DNA from: Marthasterias glacialis
Taxonomy: Eukaryota; Echinodermata; Asteroidea; Forcipulatida; Asteriidae
NCBI GenBank assembly: GCA_911728455.2
Contig: OU452222.1
Location: 24,356,923-24,420,922, forward strand
Direction: 5' to 3'
DNA: 64,000 nt
Part shown: piece after piece, positions 35,165 through 48,700 of the stretch
Layout of the letters: each line of letters starts with the position of its first letter
Position numbering within the stretch: position 1 is the first letter of the stretch
Position numbers and translations under genes: made by a program
The notes under the pieces: model-generated
The model's database searches: none
The model's input: only the letters and a program-made list of their open reading frames with translations
What the model was told of the DNA's origin: nothing

Positions 35165-36415
35165 ACCCGACCCAGTATATCAAACCAAAACCTAACTCAA
35201 ATGAAAACCCCATAACCCCAACCTCGACTCTTACTCAACTCTGAAACCCCCAACTGTAACCCCAACCCTAAAAAAACCTAACCCAACCCTAACCCTAACC
35301 CCTACCCTTAAACATATAAACCCAACATGAACCCAAACCCTACAACCCAGCCTCAACCCTAACCCAACCCCTACCCTTAAACATATAAACCCAACATGAA
35401 CCCAAACCCTACAACCCAGCCTCAACCCTAACCCAACCCCTACCCTTAAACATATAAACCCAACATCAACCCAAACCCTACAACCCAACCTCAACCCTAA
35501 CCCAACCCCTACCCTTAAACATATAAACCCAACATCAACCCAAACCCTACAACCCAACCTCAACCCTAACCCAACCCCTACCCTTAAACATATAAACCCA
35601 ACATCAACCCAAACCCTAACCCAACCCCTACCCTTAAACATATAAACCCAACATCAACCCAAACCCTACAACCCAACCTCAACCCTAACCCAACCCCTAC
35701 CCTTAAACATATAAACCCAACATCAACCCAAACCCTACAACCCAACCTCAACCCTAACCCAACCCCTACCCTTAAACATATAAACCCAACATCAACCCAA
35801 ACCCTACAACCCAACCTCAACCCTAACCCAACCCCTACCCTTAAACATATAAACCCAACATCAACCCAAACCCTACAACCCAACCTCAACCCTAACCCAA
35901 CCCCTACCCTAATTTCTGTACCAACCAAAACCCTGACCCCACCTAATTAAACATGTAAACCCAGCTTCCACCCCAAACCATGCAAACCCTAACACTGACC
36001 TATCCTTAAAATCCAACCTCAACCCTAACCCTACCCATATATGTAAATACTACTTTGACCCTAACCCAACGCAAACTTTAACTCTAACCCAAACCCTAAC
36101 CTTAACCCCACACACATAAAACCCAAACTCAACCCTAAGCCCAATCCAGATTTTTAATTCAACCCAAACCCTAACCCCACCCTTTATTAAACATATAAAC
36201 CCAACATCAACACTTACCCTAACCCCATGCAGATTTTTACACCAACCCAAAACTCTACCTTTAAACAGATAATTCTAACCTCAACCCTAATCCTTACCCC
36301 CACCCAAAGTTTTACACCAACCCAAACGCTAACCCTACCCTTATATATTATAAACTCAACCTCAACCCTAAACAGAATGCTAGTCCAAACCCTCAAACGC
36401 TAACCCAAAGCCAAC
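35165..36415. repeat. Telomere-like 69-bp minisatellite with degenerate flanks
   Basis: Nine or so units, period 69 bp, each with cttaaacatataaacccaac and ccctaacccaacccctaccc. Blocks of aaccctaaccctaaccc occur near 35283-35300. Flanks to 36415 are looser CCCTAA-rich sequence. 69 is a multiple of three, hence long minus-strand frames of a 23-residue repeat. Confidence 0.95.
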
Positions 36416-37365
36416 ACTATTTTTCAACAAGCATAAATTCAAAGAATGCCACTACCAAGACCAAACAAGACTGAACGACATTAAAATTCGGTTTAAACAG
36501 TTGATTTATTTCGATGACTACGTTTATGACCACTACAATCACATTTAATACAAAATTTGTATTAACAAACAAAAATGTAAGATCTTTTTTGATGAACAGT
36601 AAATGGATCCATCACTGCGAAAACTCAATTTAATTTGATAATGGCCTGTGGTTAGGGATAGCACAACAGTTTGATAATTACAACCTGGAGGAAACTATTT
36701 TAACTGCCCTAAGCATTCAAGTCTTTGGGTGTGATTCGGCCACCCTGACCAGACACATATTTGAGCTTCAAATTCAAGAGTTTGGTTATACCACGGTAAA
36801 ACCACAGCGCAACTCATTTGTTGGCCCGGTCCAGGCTTGCTTTCAAGATGGACGATTTTACAAACTAGTGAAATGTGTCTACAGAACTTATTTAAAAATG
36901 ACGGATGCTAAAGCATACCAATTCAACGTTAATAAAATTATGAAGTTTCATTACATGAAAATATATTGGAGAATAATTTTCAAGAGATGTACCTACGGCG
37001 CAAACTGTTTCTGATTGAACCCATCTTCGCTGTGTCTTTGGCAGTTGTTTGAGTAGTGAATTTGACATCAGCAACTTGTTTCTGGTCAGGGTTGTCTGAA
37101 CACACCCCTGAACGTGAATGTTAGAGGGCTGAGGGATAATGGTTGAGCACTCTTTGTTAAAAAAAACAAAACATGTCCTTTGACAGTTGTACATATCAAA
37201 TGAAAATGCTGGCATGATAAGGAACACCAGCTTGGCCAGTGCAGAGGAGCTGCACTCCTGCATGCTGGACCGCGACATCTAAACCTAGATCACTGGACAG
37301 GCTCGAGGTACCGTATGGCCTTGACTTGATTGATTGATTGATGATTGACCTGATACTCTTTACAG
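36416..37365. other. Unique intergenic sequence
   Basis: No supported ORF or element. A minus-strand AATAAA (tttatt at 36505-36510) might serve a very long EIF2S2 3' end, but support is weak. Confidence 0.3.
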
Positions 37366-37512
37366 AGGCAACGGAGGCAATTGCCTCCATCACCCCTGGT
37401 CATTGCCTTGGTGCCCCTTGAATTGTTCCAATCAAAATTGATAGTGTCCTCATACCAAGGAGAAAATGCCTTGGTGCCCTTGCCTTTCAAGAACGAAGCA
37501 ACCAGGCCCGGG
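37366..37512 (-). repeat. GGGCAAGGGCACCAAGG element, minus copy
   Basis: Complement of the 22045 element, containing caattgcctccatcacccct and gcccttgcctttcaagaac. Confidence 0.8.
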
Positions 37513-37846
37513 CCCAATTTCATGGCTCTGCTTACCGTAAGCAGAAAATTCCGCGCTTACTTAAGCGTATTTCACGGGTTAGCAAGGAATTTTTGCTTGT
37601 GCGTAATTCACGTAACTAAGGATTCCTCGCTTACACGGCTAGCACAGAAATTCGGCGCTAACCTCGTAAGCGGCGAATGGTCTTTGTAAGCGCAGAGTGA
37701 CGCAGTAAGCAGAGCCATGAAATTAGGCCCTGATGACTTTTAATGAGCTCACAAGGGAGCTATGGTTACCAATCCATTCAGATAAAAACAAAGGTACTGC
37801 ACAAATTATATGAATATCACTTGTTAAATAGTCTTATAGATATACA
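37454..37846. repeat. 393-bp duplicated segment, copy 1
   Basis: Nearly identical to 48455-48848; I count about a dozen substitutions by eye, roughly 97%. Contains a 222-bp inverted-repeat element (37510-37732) bounded by gcccaatttcatggctctgc and its complement. Confidence 0.9.
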
Positions 37847-38007
37847 GACTCTGCAACTGAAAAAAACTTAACCAACTGTAAAGCTACTAGTTGTTTGGAC
37901 AACATATGAATAAGAGGAAATCTGACAAAGATGGCCGTGTGATAAAGGATATCCCAGAGAAATAGACACAGGGCCAACTTTCATAGGGCTACTTCAGCAC
38001 AAAACAA

Positions 38008-38827
38008 TAGACTGATTGGGCGACCCGCATCACGTGACCTATTGTGGGTATAAAATGTAAACAAACACGACGTCCTCCATGCGAAAGTGCGGTTACGGTA
38101 CATGATGATTGTTGCATTTGTTTATTCGTTTGAAGCTTTTCTTTCTCGAAATCTGTGAAAAATATTCCAGAGTTTGTACCAGAGACCTTTGTGTGGCTGA
38201 ATAGAGCCAGTGTAAAGACAGTTCCACCCAGCAAGTCTTGGAAATTGCACAAGTAACAAATAAATGTGCACAATGTGTACTACTAGTACTACCACTAGTG
38301 CACGACAAAACAGTTAGACCAGACGACCGCCTTCACATACTTTTTCAACACAAGAGTTTCAAAGTTTTGAAGCTGAATCATCCAAAGAAATTGCTTTCTA
38401 AAACTGTGTGATTCCTTTGCCTATTTGACATTTTGCAAGGCTAGGTATATAAATACTCACTTTTTTTAACGTTCTTTACCCTTTTTTTACAGTGATTAAA
38501 ACATTAAAAAACATTCCACACAAAATAATAGGCTGGTGACTACGTACATAGCCATCCGACGCCGGTAGTGCATAACTCAAAATAAACCTCTTTTAGTAGA
38601 ATACTGCACTGGCAGTTTATGAAACAGTAATGTAATTAATATTAACGTCACAACATCCAACTTTGATAAAATGGCTTAGTAATTGCGTTATTACCAAAAG
38701 CCGACTTTTGGTGTGACTCCGTCGGACACGACATATATTTGCACGTAGTTTGCGATCAGCTCAGACGATGTAGTACCCACAATAGGTCATGTGATGACAT
38801 GTAAACATTGGTCGCGCAATCGGTCTA
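38008..38827. mobile_element. DNA-transposon-like element, copy 2
   Basis: Ends tagactgattgggcgaccc and gcgcaatcggtcta. Subterminal acctattgtgggta and its complement tacccacaataggt. Colinear with 11345-12139. Confidence 0.8.
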
Positions 38828-39534
38828 TGACGTTTACCAGAATAATGTTACTAGTCAAAATACCTTGCACATGTACCATCTGTAACTGGTATCCTGCTCG
38901 ACTGTTGCTTAGCAGGGAATTTGACAGCAACATTTTCTGCTTAATCAGCTCTATGAAATTGGGAACCTGCCGCCGATGTTCACGAAGATTTACGCAACCA
39001 CATAAATCCACTTGGGCAACATCTATTGCAAAGATTGTGCAACCACTCACACAATAAATCTTACACAAGTGGTCCTGGGCAGCTGCGAAAAGTTTGGTGA
39101 AATCGGCTGCAGGTAAGACTGAGCATCCACAGATCATTTGTTATATTCCAATAGTACATTTTCCCTGCAAACATGGCGCTATATACAATGCTTACAAATG
39201 TCAACTGTCAAAAGTTAATCAAAAGCTAACATTTAGCACAAGAAATGAAGTATTTCATTGAAAATATCAGCTTATAACAGATGACCGGAAAGTAGAAGTG
39301 GGAGTTCATGGTTATCTTCAGTGGCATTCCCCAAAATGTATAATAGGATTAAATTTACATAGATATCTCTACGTATCTCACAACCATAAAAATAGAGCTA
39401 GTATGAGAAAAATTGGGTTACTTGTTTCTTCCAATCCTGAGGTGGTCCCAATCTCAAGGCCACACCCAAACCCCGCCCGAATCCTGATTTGTACCTCGTC
39501 TGCTGTAAATTTACCCTTCCCTCATCCATGTGTG

Positions 39535-39710
39535 TTAATTCGCCTTGGCTCTGATCTGTGCACGTTTGGCTGTGACGGCTTGGTAGCCAGATTTGATGCT
39601 GGCAACAGAACAGCGGGACTGACATCTCTCACACTGGAGAAAGAACAGCCGGTTTTCTTTATGGAGGAAAGTATCCGAGGACCGACATGTGTGACAGGTG
39701 ACGTACTCCT
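39535..39710 (-). CDS. EIF2S2: EIF2S2 exon 8, zinc finger and stop
   Basis: Encodes [14 protein letters not shown], then [19 protein letters not shown] and ends RAQIRAKAN before TAA. The four zinc-binding cysteines are in two CxxC pairs 17 residues apart. Confidence 0.97.
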
Positions 39711-42700
39711 CTGAAAAGGACACCAAACAAAATACAAAATATTTCACAAAAAGGTCAAAAATTTGATAAAAACAAGAAGTAACTAAATTACTAGTAGGCC
39801 TAAAACTTGCGGGTACAACCTATACACTAATCTGAGCAGCACTAATTCATGGTGGTTTACACCACCGAAGCTATGGCGGCCGCTGCAAGCCCGCGTAACA
39901 TGACAATAGCGCATCAGCGCGCATTATGCACCAATCAGCATGGAGGATTCACAGTGCGTGTGCGTCGACGCGCATGTGCGGCGGCCATAACTGCGGTGGT
40001 GTAAACACCCAAGAACGAGCTGCTCGGGTTAGTAGTCTATATAGTGAATACCACTTTTGGGAGGAATGCTGTTGCTGAGATGAGCTGTTGGTTTGGGTCT
40101 CGACATTTCAAACAGGTGACTCTGCTTGTCTGTGCTTGTTTCTCCTGAAATCAAGCAGAGCACACTGTCTGAAACCCTGAGACCATACCCACAGCTCTTT
40201 TCAGCGCAAACACCCTTCCTATTTAAAAAAAAAAAATCTGTTTTTTATGCAAGTCGCCCATCACAAGGCCCAAAGGCCACTCAGGGGTGGGCTACAGAAG
40301 TGATAGAAACCTGCACAGAAACAGGACATGGCAAGATGAAACCATAGCCAGACAAACATAACTGCCTTTTCCCCCTATTTGGAGCAATTATAGTTAAGTA
40401 TCTCGCTCAAGGAACATAAGTGTCATGACCGGGATTCGAACCCACATCCTGATGACTCAGCCACCAGAAACTTGAGCCTGATGCACTCAATCGCTCGGCC
40501 ACAACAGGCTACGAGATATTCACATGGTTGTACCGGCAAGCTTTACAAGTAATAGTTACTTCTTACACCATCTACACCATGCAAGGCTTCAAAAAATCAC
40601 TTTAGAAAAAAAACAAGCTGCTGACTACAATCTTGGTCAAAATACTTGGGCCATGTGGCATTAGTTTTACACTCAAACCACCTTTGATTCGCCGTCCCCC
40701 CTCTCCCCCTTTCAATGTTTATTCCGACTGGAGCGCAGACGGCGCAATGGGAGCCAACATTGAACGGGGGAGCGGGGGTGGCCCAAGGAGATATGACCAG
40801 GATTGTAGCTGCTAAAAGGCAAGTCCATCACCAGTTATGACAAGTTTTCTGACCTACATGTATGGAAACCAAGATTACTTCATATGCTCTTTTTCTTGAA
40901 AACCTGGGAACTTCGATCTTGTATACAATGCAATATCAGGCCTGGTTGCTTCAGTCTTGAAAGGGCAAGGGCACCAAGGCAATATCAGGCCTGGTTGCTT
41001 CGGTCTTGAAAGGGCAAGGGCACCAAGGCAATATCAGGCCTGGTTGCTTCAGTCTTGAAAGGGCAAGGGCACCAAGGCAATATCAGGCCTGGTTGCTTCA
41101 GTCTTGAAAGGGCAAGGGCACCAAGGCAATATCAGGCCTGGTTGCTTCGGTCTTGAAAGGGCAAGGGCACCAAGGCAATATCAGGCCTGGTTGCTTCGGT
41201 CTTGAAAGGGCAAGGGCACCAAGGCAATATCAGGCCTGGTTGCTTCGGTCTTGAAAGGGCAAGGGCACCAAGGCAATATCAGGCCTGGTTGCTTCGGTCT
41301 TGAAAGGGCAAGGGCACCAAGGCAATATCAGGCCTGGTTGCTTCAGTCTTGAAAGGGCAAGGGCACCAAGGCAATATCAGGCCTGGTTGCTTCAGTCTTG
41401 AAAGGGCAAGGGCACCAAGGCAATATCAGGCCTGGTTGCTTCAGTCTTGAAAGGGCAAGGGCACCAAGGCAATATCAGGCCTGGTTGCTTTGGTCTTGAA
41501 AGGGCAAGGGCACCAAGGCAATATCAGGCCTGGTTGCTTCAGTCTTGAAAGGGCAAGGGCACCAAGGCAATATCAGGCCTGGTTGCTTCAGTCTTGAAAG
41601 GGCAAGGGCACCAAGGCAATATCAGGCCTGGTTGCTTCGGTCTTGAAAGGGCAAGGGCACCAAGGCAATATCAGGCCTGGTTGCTTCAGTCTTGAAAGGG
41701 CAAGGGCACCAAGGCAATATCAGGCCTGGTTGCTTCAGTCTTGAAAGGGCAAGGGCACCAAGGCAATATCAGGCCTGGTTGCTTCAGTCTTGAAAGGGCA
41801 AGGGCACCAAGGCAATATCAGGCCTGGTTGCTTCAGTCTTGAAAGGGCAAGGGCACCAAGGCAATATCAGGCCTGGTTGCTTTGGTCTTGAAAGGGCAAG
41901 GGCACCAAGGCAATATCAGGCCTGGTTGCTTCAGTCTTGAAAGGGCAAGGGCACCAAGGCAATATCAGGCCTGGTTGCTTCGGTCTTGAAAGGGCAAGGG
42001 CACCAAGGCAATATCAGGCCTGGTTGCTTCAGTCTTGAAAGGGCAAGGGCACCAAGGCAATATCAGGCCTGGTTGCTTCAGTCTTGAAAGGGCAAGGGCA
42101 CCAAGGCAATATCAGGCCTGGTTGCTTCAGTCTTGAAAGGGCAAGGGCACCAAGGCAATATCAGGCCTGGTTGCTTCAGTCTTGAAAGGGCAAGGGCACC
42201 AAGGCAATATCAGGCCTGGTTGCTTCAGTCTTGAAAGGGCAAGGGCACCAAGGCAATATCAGGCCTGGTTGCTTCAGTCTTGAAAGGGCAAGGGCACCAA
42301 GGCAATATCAGGCCTGGTTGCTTCAGTCTTGAAAGGGCAAGGGCACCAAGGCAATATCAGGCCTGGTTGCTTCAGTCTTGAAAGGGCAAGGGCACCAAGG
42401 CAATATCAGGCCTGGTTGCTTCAGTCTTGAAAGGGCAAGGGCACCAAGGCAATATCAGGCCTGGTTGCTTCAGTCTTGAAAGGGCAAGGGCACCAAGGCA
42501 ATATCAGGCCTGGTTGCTTCGGTCTTGAAAGCGCAAGGGCACCTAGGCATTTTCTTCCTGATGAAGGGCACCTCTATGAGGAAATTGTAAATTTGTACTG
42601 AATGACTTTAAGGACACCAAGGCAATGAACAGGGGCAATGGAGGCAATTGCCTCCGTTGCCTCCGTGAAGTGTCAGGACTGCAATATGCAGCTACATGTA

Positions 42701-45700
42701 TGACAATAATTTTAGAACTTTGGCAGAATGGGAGAATTTGTAATATTGGAACACAATTTGGAAACATAAGATTTGGCATAACACCATGTAATTATCTAAA
42801 TGAGTTCTTGATGTTTGAAGCTTTGCATGGTGTAGGAAACTAAGAATACACTATGAACTAATAAACTTGCGGGTACAACCATGTGTTTGAATCTCTTTTG
42901 GGAGGAGTGTTGGCTCTGAAAAGAGCCGGAGTGGTCTCGACGTTTTGATCAGTATGCTCTGATCGTCTTCAGGAGAAAGACCAATTCTCCTGAAGACGAT
43001 CAGAGTACACTGATCGAAACGTCGAGACCACTCTGGCTCTTTTCAGAGCCAACACTCCTCCCAAAAGAGATTCAAACACATAGTTGTACACGCAAGTTTA
43101 CTAGTTAATAGTGTATTCTTAAATGAGTTATGTTGGTTCTGAAAAGAAATGTTGGTATAACAACTTGAATGTTTTAATCAGTAAACTTTGATTGTCTTCA
43201 GGAGAAAAGAATCTTGGGTTACATTTTTTGGAAGAAACAATGTTAGCGACGACTTACTGATGTATCGACGGAGAATGTTTTCAATTTGCTTCTGTTGGAA
43301 TCGTCCCTTGATGATCAACTGATTGTTGCCATCGATGGAGCCACTGGTTCCCATCTCAGCTAACAAGAACGCCAGTAGATGCTCCGTCGGTCGATGCAGC
43401 CTGATGGAGAGATGGACACAGTTTAAATCAGGGATGAGATTTGCCGAATGTGAAAATTCCTGAAAGTAGCTTGTGGGCCTGGGCTCCCCCTTATTCTAGA
43501 CCCAGAACCTTCCAGATGTTAGAATTCAGGAGGTTTACAGACCCATGTGCATCACAAGAAATACAAAACTACAGGTTTGGACACAATGGGGACTATTTCT
43601 TTCTCCATTTGGTGCCTGCTTTACTTCTTTCCAGACAATCTGGAGGCTCAAGGAGATTTTGAGAAAATCCTGAAATCGGGAAAAATCCTGAGAAATCACA
43701 TGCCTGTTAAATAAACAAAGAGGAGACTAATGGGGAACAAAGGCTTGGCCCAAAGGACTAGCCTGAATCGTTGACTTGGTATAATGAATAAAAGACAGAG
43801 ATTCGGGTACCTGGACCATACTGGTAAGCAGAGTTGCAATCAAGTTATTTCCATGAGTACAAGTACAAACACGAGCATGGGTACAAGACCCTTGTGCTAT
43901 TAGTACCAGTTTTGAAGACAACGTTTTTTGTGTTAGTGAATTTCATGTCAAGATATTTGTTTCCCGAGTTTTCTGAATAGCCAAACCCTAGGAGTGACCA
44001 TAATAATAGATCTGTGTTACGCCACGCATTTTCAAACCGAACATTGTAATTTAATTGTTACTTTTGAGAATGCAAATACAAATTCTAGAAACGATGACTG
44101 CAGTCAAGGCATGCACAAATTCAAAACTAACTTTCCAAACTCTATTTTTTGGTCACAACTTTCATAAGGGGCATTTTAAGGTCGGGTTAGTGTGTTGTAA
44201 CCAAAACACATGGGACCGCCTGTCAACACACAGTCCCCAAATAGACTGATTTTGAAGCTGAAATCCTCCAAATAAATTGCTTTCCAAAACTGTGTGATTC
44301 CTTTGCCTATTTGAAATTCTGCGAGGCTAGGTATTAATGCTCACTTTTCCAACGTTGTTTATCCTTTTTTTACAGTGATTTAGGCCAACATTACAAACAA
44401 AATAACAGACGGGTGGCTACATAATAGTCGTCCGACGCCGGTAGTGCATGGCTTAAAAAACCTCTTTTCAGAAGAATTCTGTTAAATTATGAAACAGAGA
44501 TGTGATTTAAATTAATGCCTCACCATACTACTTTAAATAAAGTGGCTGTTTAACTAATTCATCGCTTAACGAAAGTATAATCGACTGTTTTCGAACTCAC
44601 TCTGTGTCACGGCCTATCTCTTTACACGTATTTTTTTCAACAGCTGTATGACGTCATCCTGATAGGGGGTCACGTGACCGCATGTAAACATTGTCGCGCA
44701 ATCGGTCTATTGGGTTGATTTAATCAGCCTGGGAACCCGCTTGCTTTAACCACTTCCCAAAAGTGTTCAGAAATCTTGATTGCGCATTAAGCACGGTGTA
44801 ATCTATTACTTTTTCTGAACTTTTCAGAACTACCGAAAATATGTTTTTTAAAGAATATCATGTTCACAATGAAACCCTGGCTTAATAAAGTAAAGAGAAC
44901 AAATGTTCTCATAAAATGCACAGGGATTTTTGGGTTGTCTTTCAATTAAATATTGAATATCTTCACCATGAATAGGGCCGAACCGTGGCCATAAGCCACA
45001 GCTGATAATTGGCCATGGTATGCTGGAATTTAGGACTTGCCTCTCATGTGCCAAATACTATGAGAAACAATGGTTGCGGCCTATTGATCTCTCGTAATCG
45101 TCGGTTGTACAACAAGAAGGTGTGGAATCGGGGATTATGCAAAAACCCTGAAAAGGGAGAGTTTGAGCATGAATTCCAGAACCCTTTTGTCCCACTTTGA
45201 ACTATGGAAACAAAGCATAGCACAGTGAGTGCATGCCTGTACTTGATACATAATGGAATATCCAAGGACGTAATTGTAAGTTAACCGACATGGACAATCC
45301 AACCACAAGAGGGCATTCCAAAACTGTTCCGAGAGGTAAATAAAGGTCCACCGTCTCCACCGTTACTCAGTTTGGAAACAGTTTTTAAAGAAAAGTGGTC
45401 AAAGAGTATACATGAAGCTACTCACATTTTACAAATATCGGTGAAGTTTACAAAAGAGCTTTTCTTGGTTCCCACTCTGACAACCTGAGGCGGCCTCATG
45501 ACAAATCGCTTCTTCTCACCGGTTACCATATCAGGATTCTTGGCTTTCATAATGTCAAATACTCTAGTCAGGAGCTGGGGATGAAAAGGGGTGGGGTGGG
45601 GGGAAAGGTGGAAGAAGAAATTAGTGCAATTGACCGCATTTTTGACTGCATGCGGGCGCTTTCAACGGCTATTTTTGTTTACATCACAATTACAGCTTCA

Positions 45701-48700
45701 TCTTATTTTGACTGCCTGTATGTTTTCTTGTATCAAGGGCCAAATAAATAATAACAACAATGGAACAACCAGTTCGTTTACTAGTTTTGCATCATGTAAA
45801 TTTGGTTCAGAGTAACGCCCTTAAGTGGTCAAAAATATTGTGAACTGACGGATTTATGGTTTCTTTCATTATTCTACCCATTAGCATCAGTCACCTTGTC
45901 AAGAGCGACAAGTTTCCTCACAAAGTAATTTTTTTTTTTTAACTCAAATTTACTGGATACTACCACAGAAAAATCATACTCAGGCCTGATTGCGTTGTTC
46001 TTGAAAGGCAATGGCAACTCTATGAGGAATTGGTAGATTTATATTGGCACATTTTAAGGGCACCAAGGCAATGACCAGGGGCAACGGAGGCAATTGTCTC
46101 CATTGCCTCCTTGAAGTATCAGGCTTGAATACTTGTTAGATACTTGCACTGGTTGGATACTTTCTTGTTCCTGATCGATTCGTATTAAGAGTGGAAACAG
46201 TCTCAAAAAATTAATCAATATTCACAAGTTTTTATAAATAATCAGAATGGAATCTTTTTTTGGGGGTCCCTTCAAGGAATCCGAGTTAGGTGTAACAAAT
46301 ACAACAAATGGAGGCAGAGAATGCATGACAAAGAAGGGAGAAGTAAAAGTAAGACACAAGACTAAGCCTCCAACTTTTGGGAAAATTTACCAAAGAGTTG
46401 AGCAACTGCATTGGGCTGAATTAGCATAGCTGTGCAAAGAACTAACTTTGTACAAGCGTACTGTGTAGATGCATTCTTGCTGTTTGGCATAGTTTATCTA
46501 TCGTTCAAAACCACAATAGATGATACTGAATGGTCAGGAAGTAGGAAGGTTGACTATGTACATGTACTGGGTAGGTGTATTCACGTTGATATCATATTGA
46601 CAGCTGGCATAGTTTATCTATCATCCAAACACACAATAGATGACACTGAATGGTCAGACAGTAGGAGGGTTGACTATGTACTGGGTAGATGCATTCACCA
46701 CAATGATTTCATGTTGAATAGTTTATCTATCATTCAAAACCAAGATAGATGATACTGAATGGTCAGACAGTAGGAGGGTTGACTATGTACTGGGTAGATG
46801 TATTCACCACAATGATATAATTGACAGCTGGCAAAATTTATCTATCATTCAAAACCACAATGGATGCTACTGAATAGTCAAGCAGTAGGAGGTTTGACTG
46901 TATTGTGTAGATGCATTCACTACGTTTCATATTGTAGGCTGGAATAGTTTATCATTCAGACAGTAGGAGGATTAATAAATTGAAAAGCCACTGTTATTTC
47001 TCCACTGTACCTCATCATATAAGTAGTCTCTTTCGGTGCCAGCCCACGTTGTACCACTCGTATCTTTCACCTCCGCATCTTCGTTCTCTTCTTCCTTATC
47101 ACCGTTCTCCATCACCTCCGCCTCAATGTCCTCCAGCTTGGGCTACAAAAATAGAAATAAACAGAGCTGCCAACCTTCACTAATCCAAATCAGTATTCCT
47201 GAAGCCAAAAATCAGTATATTCCCCCAAGAATCAGTATTTTTCAAAATTTCAGTTTTAAAGATCGGGATTTCTTTTTATTCATTGTACCCGTTATTTAAA
47301 CTGATAAGGAAAAATGCATTTACACAATGTAAAGATCTACTGCATGTTTAAACATGGCCACGTGATCTCCTCTCAACCAATCAGAATGGATAAACTGTCT
47401 CAGGTACATGTATTTATGAGTTCATTTTCACAGCTTGGTCTAATGGTGTTTATTGAAAACAAAATGAATGAATTGAATTTACTCTTCCAAAAACCAATGA
47501 TGTACTATCCTTTTAACCCTCTCAGCCCCACATTGTTTATTGACATGCAGCCTGTGGTGCCCACATTATTTGACCACTCAAGCGTGAACCACACACTCTT
47601 ACACAACAGGAAGCTGTTGTACAAAGGCCATTTTTACAAACTCTACTTTCACCTTGAAGATGTTGTTTTATAATGAAATAGTTAATAAAACAATTCTTCC
47701 ATATTGAACTTTCTTTCCTCTCGTTCAAAAATCATCGAGATCGACAGACAAATGGCCAAGTTCTTGGTCTTTGTTTCCTCAGTGTGATCTGTAAACTCAA
47801 ACACTCTGCTGTACACAACCAGATGGCATTTCTTAGGTGTTTGGCAGTTCGGATCTTTCCACTCCAAAGGGATTGCATAACAGCAACCTTATTTTATTTT
47901 ACCATCATTAAATAGATCCGATCTTTCTCTTTCCAATGATGGTAAGCTTGAGTATAAAGGGCAGACATGGACAAATTTACAGCTTTATAACAAATGGCCC
48001 TTGTGCTCTGGCTTGAGTGCAGTTTTGTGTGTGACCTTGGTCGACTAAAGTCGCCATTGGGGCTCAAGCAGGGTATGGTGCACAGTCGACTATAGTCGCC
48101 ATTGGGGCTGAAAGGGCTAAAGCCCCAGCTCAACATTGGTAAACTGATGTAAATGCTTCCATTCTTTGCACAAATCAAGATATTTGTAATAAAACCAACC
48201 TGTGAAAATGTCAGCTCATTTAGTTGTTTCATTTGCGAGAAAACAGTAAAAAAAAGCATTCAGAATTTTGCACATGTTCCTATAGGTAGTTTTCGTCTCA
48301 GTGAGATGAAAACTAATTTTGGGTCTTATTTCATTTATTGTTTTAAAACAATACCACTTTAGGCAGAAATATTTTAAGGAAAGTTTTCTACCATCATTAT
48401 CTTTATACCATGTATGGTATGTGTAAATCTCTGAACATTTTATGTTTTTCTTTTTACCAAGGAGAAAATGCCTTGGTGCCCTTGCCTTTCAAGAACGAAG
48501 CAACCAGGCATGGGCCCAATTTCATGGCTCTGCTTACTGTAAGCAGAAAATTCTGCGCTTACTTAAGCGTATTTCACGGGTTAGCAAGGAATTTTTGCTT
48601 GTGCGCAATTCACGTAACTAAGGATTCCTCGCTTACACTGCTAGCACAGAAATTCGGCGCTAACCTCGTAAGCGGCGAATGGTCTTCGTAAGCGCAGAGT

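Larger units (their letters stand above)
31594..39534. other. Convergent intergenic region, CD109-like to EIF2S2
   Basis: Both genes end toward this region. It contains SINEs (32520, 33560), a dispersed dimer (32768-33120), a SINE fragment (34570-34665), a 69-bp minisatellite (35165-36415), a 393-bp duplicated segment (37454-37846) and a 820-bp inverted-repeat element (38008-38827). The rest is AT-rich with no ORF I can support. Confidence 0.7.

Noticed and set aside
35231..35928. Minus-strand frames with a 23-residue repeat
   Set aside because: Come from the 69-bp telomere-like minisatellite (a multiple of three).
40930..42545. Regular array resembling a CRISPR
   Set aside because: There are no unique spacers; the whole 49-bp unit repeats, and the setting is an animal intron.
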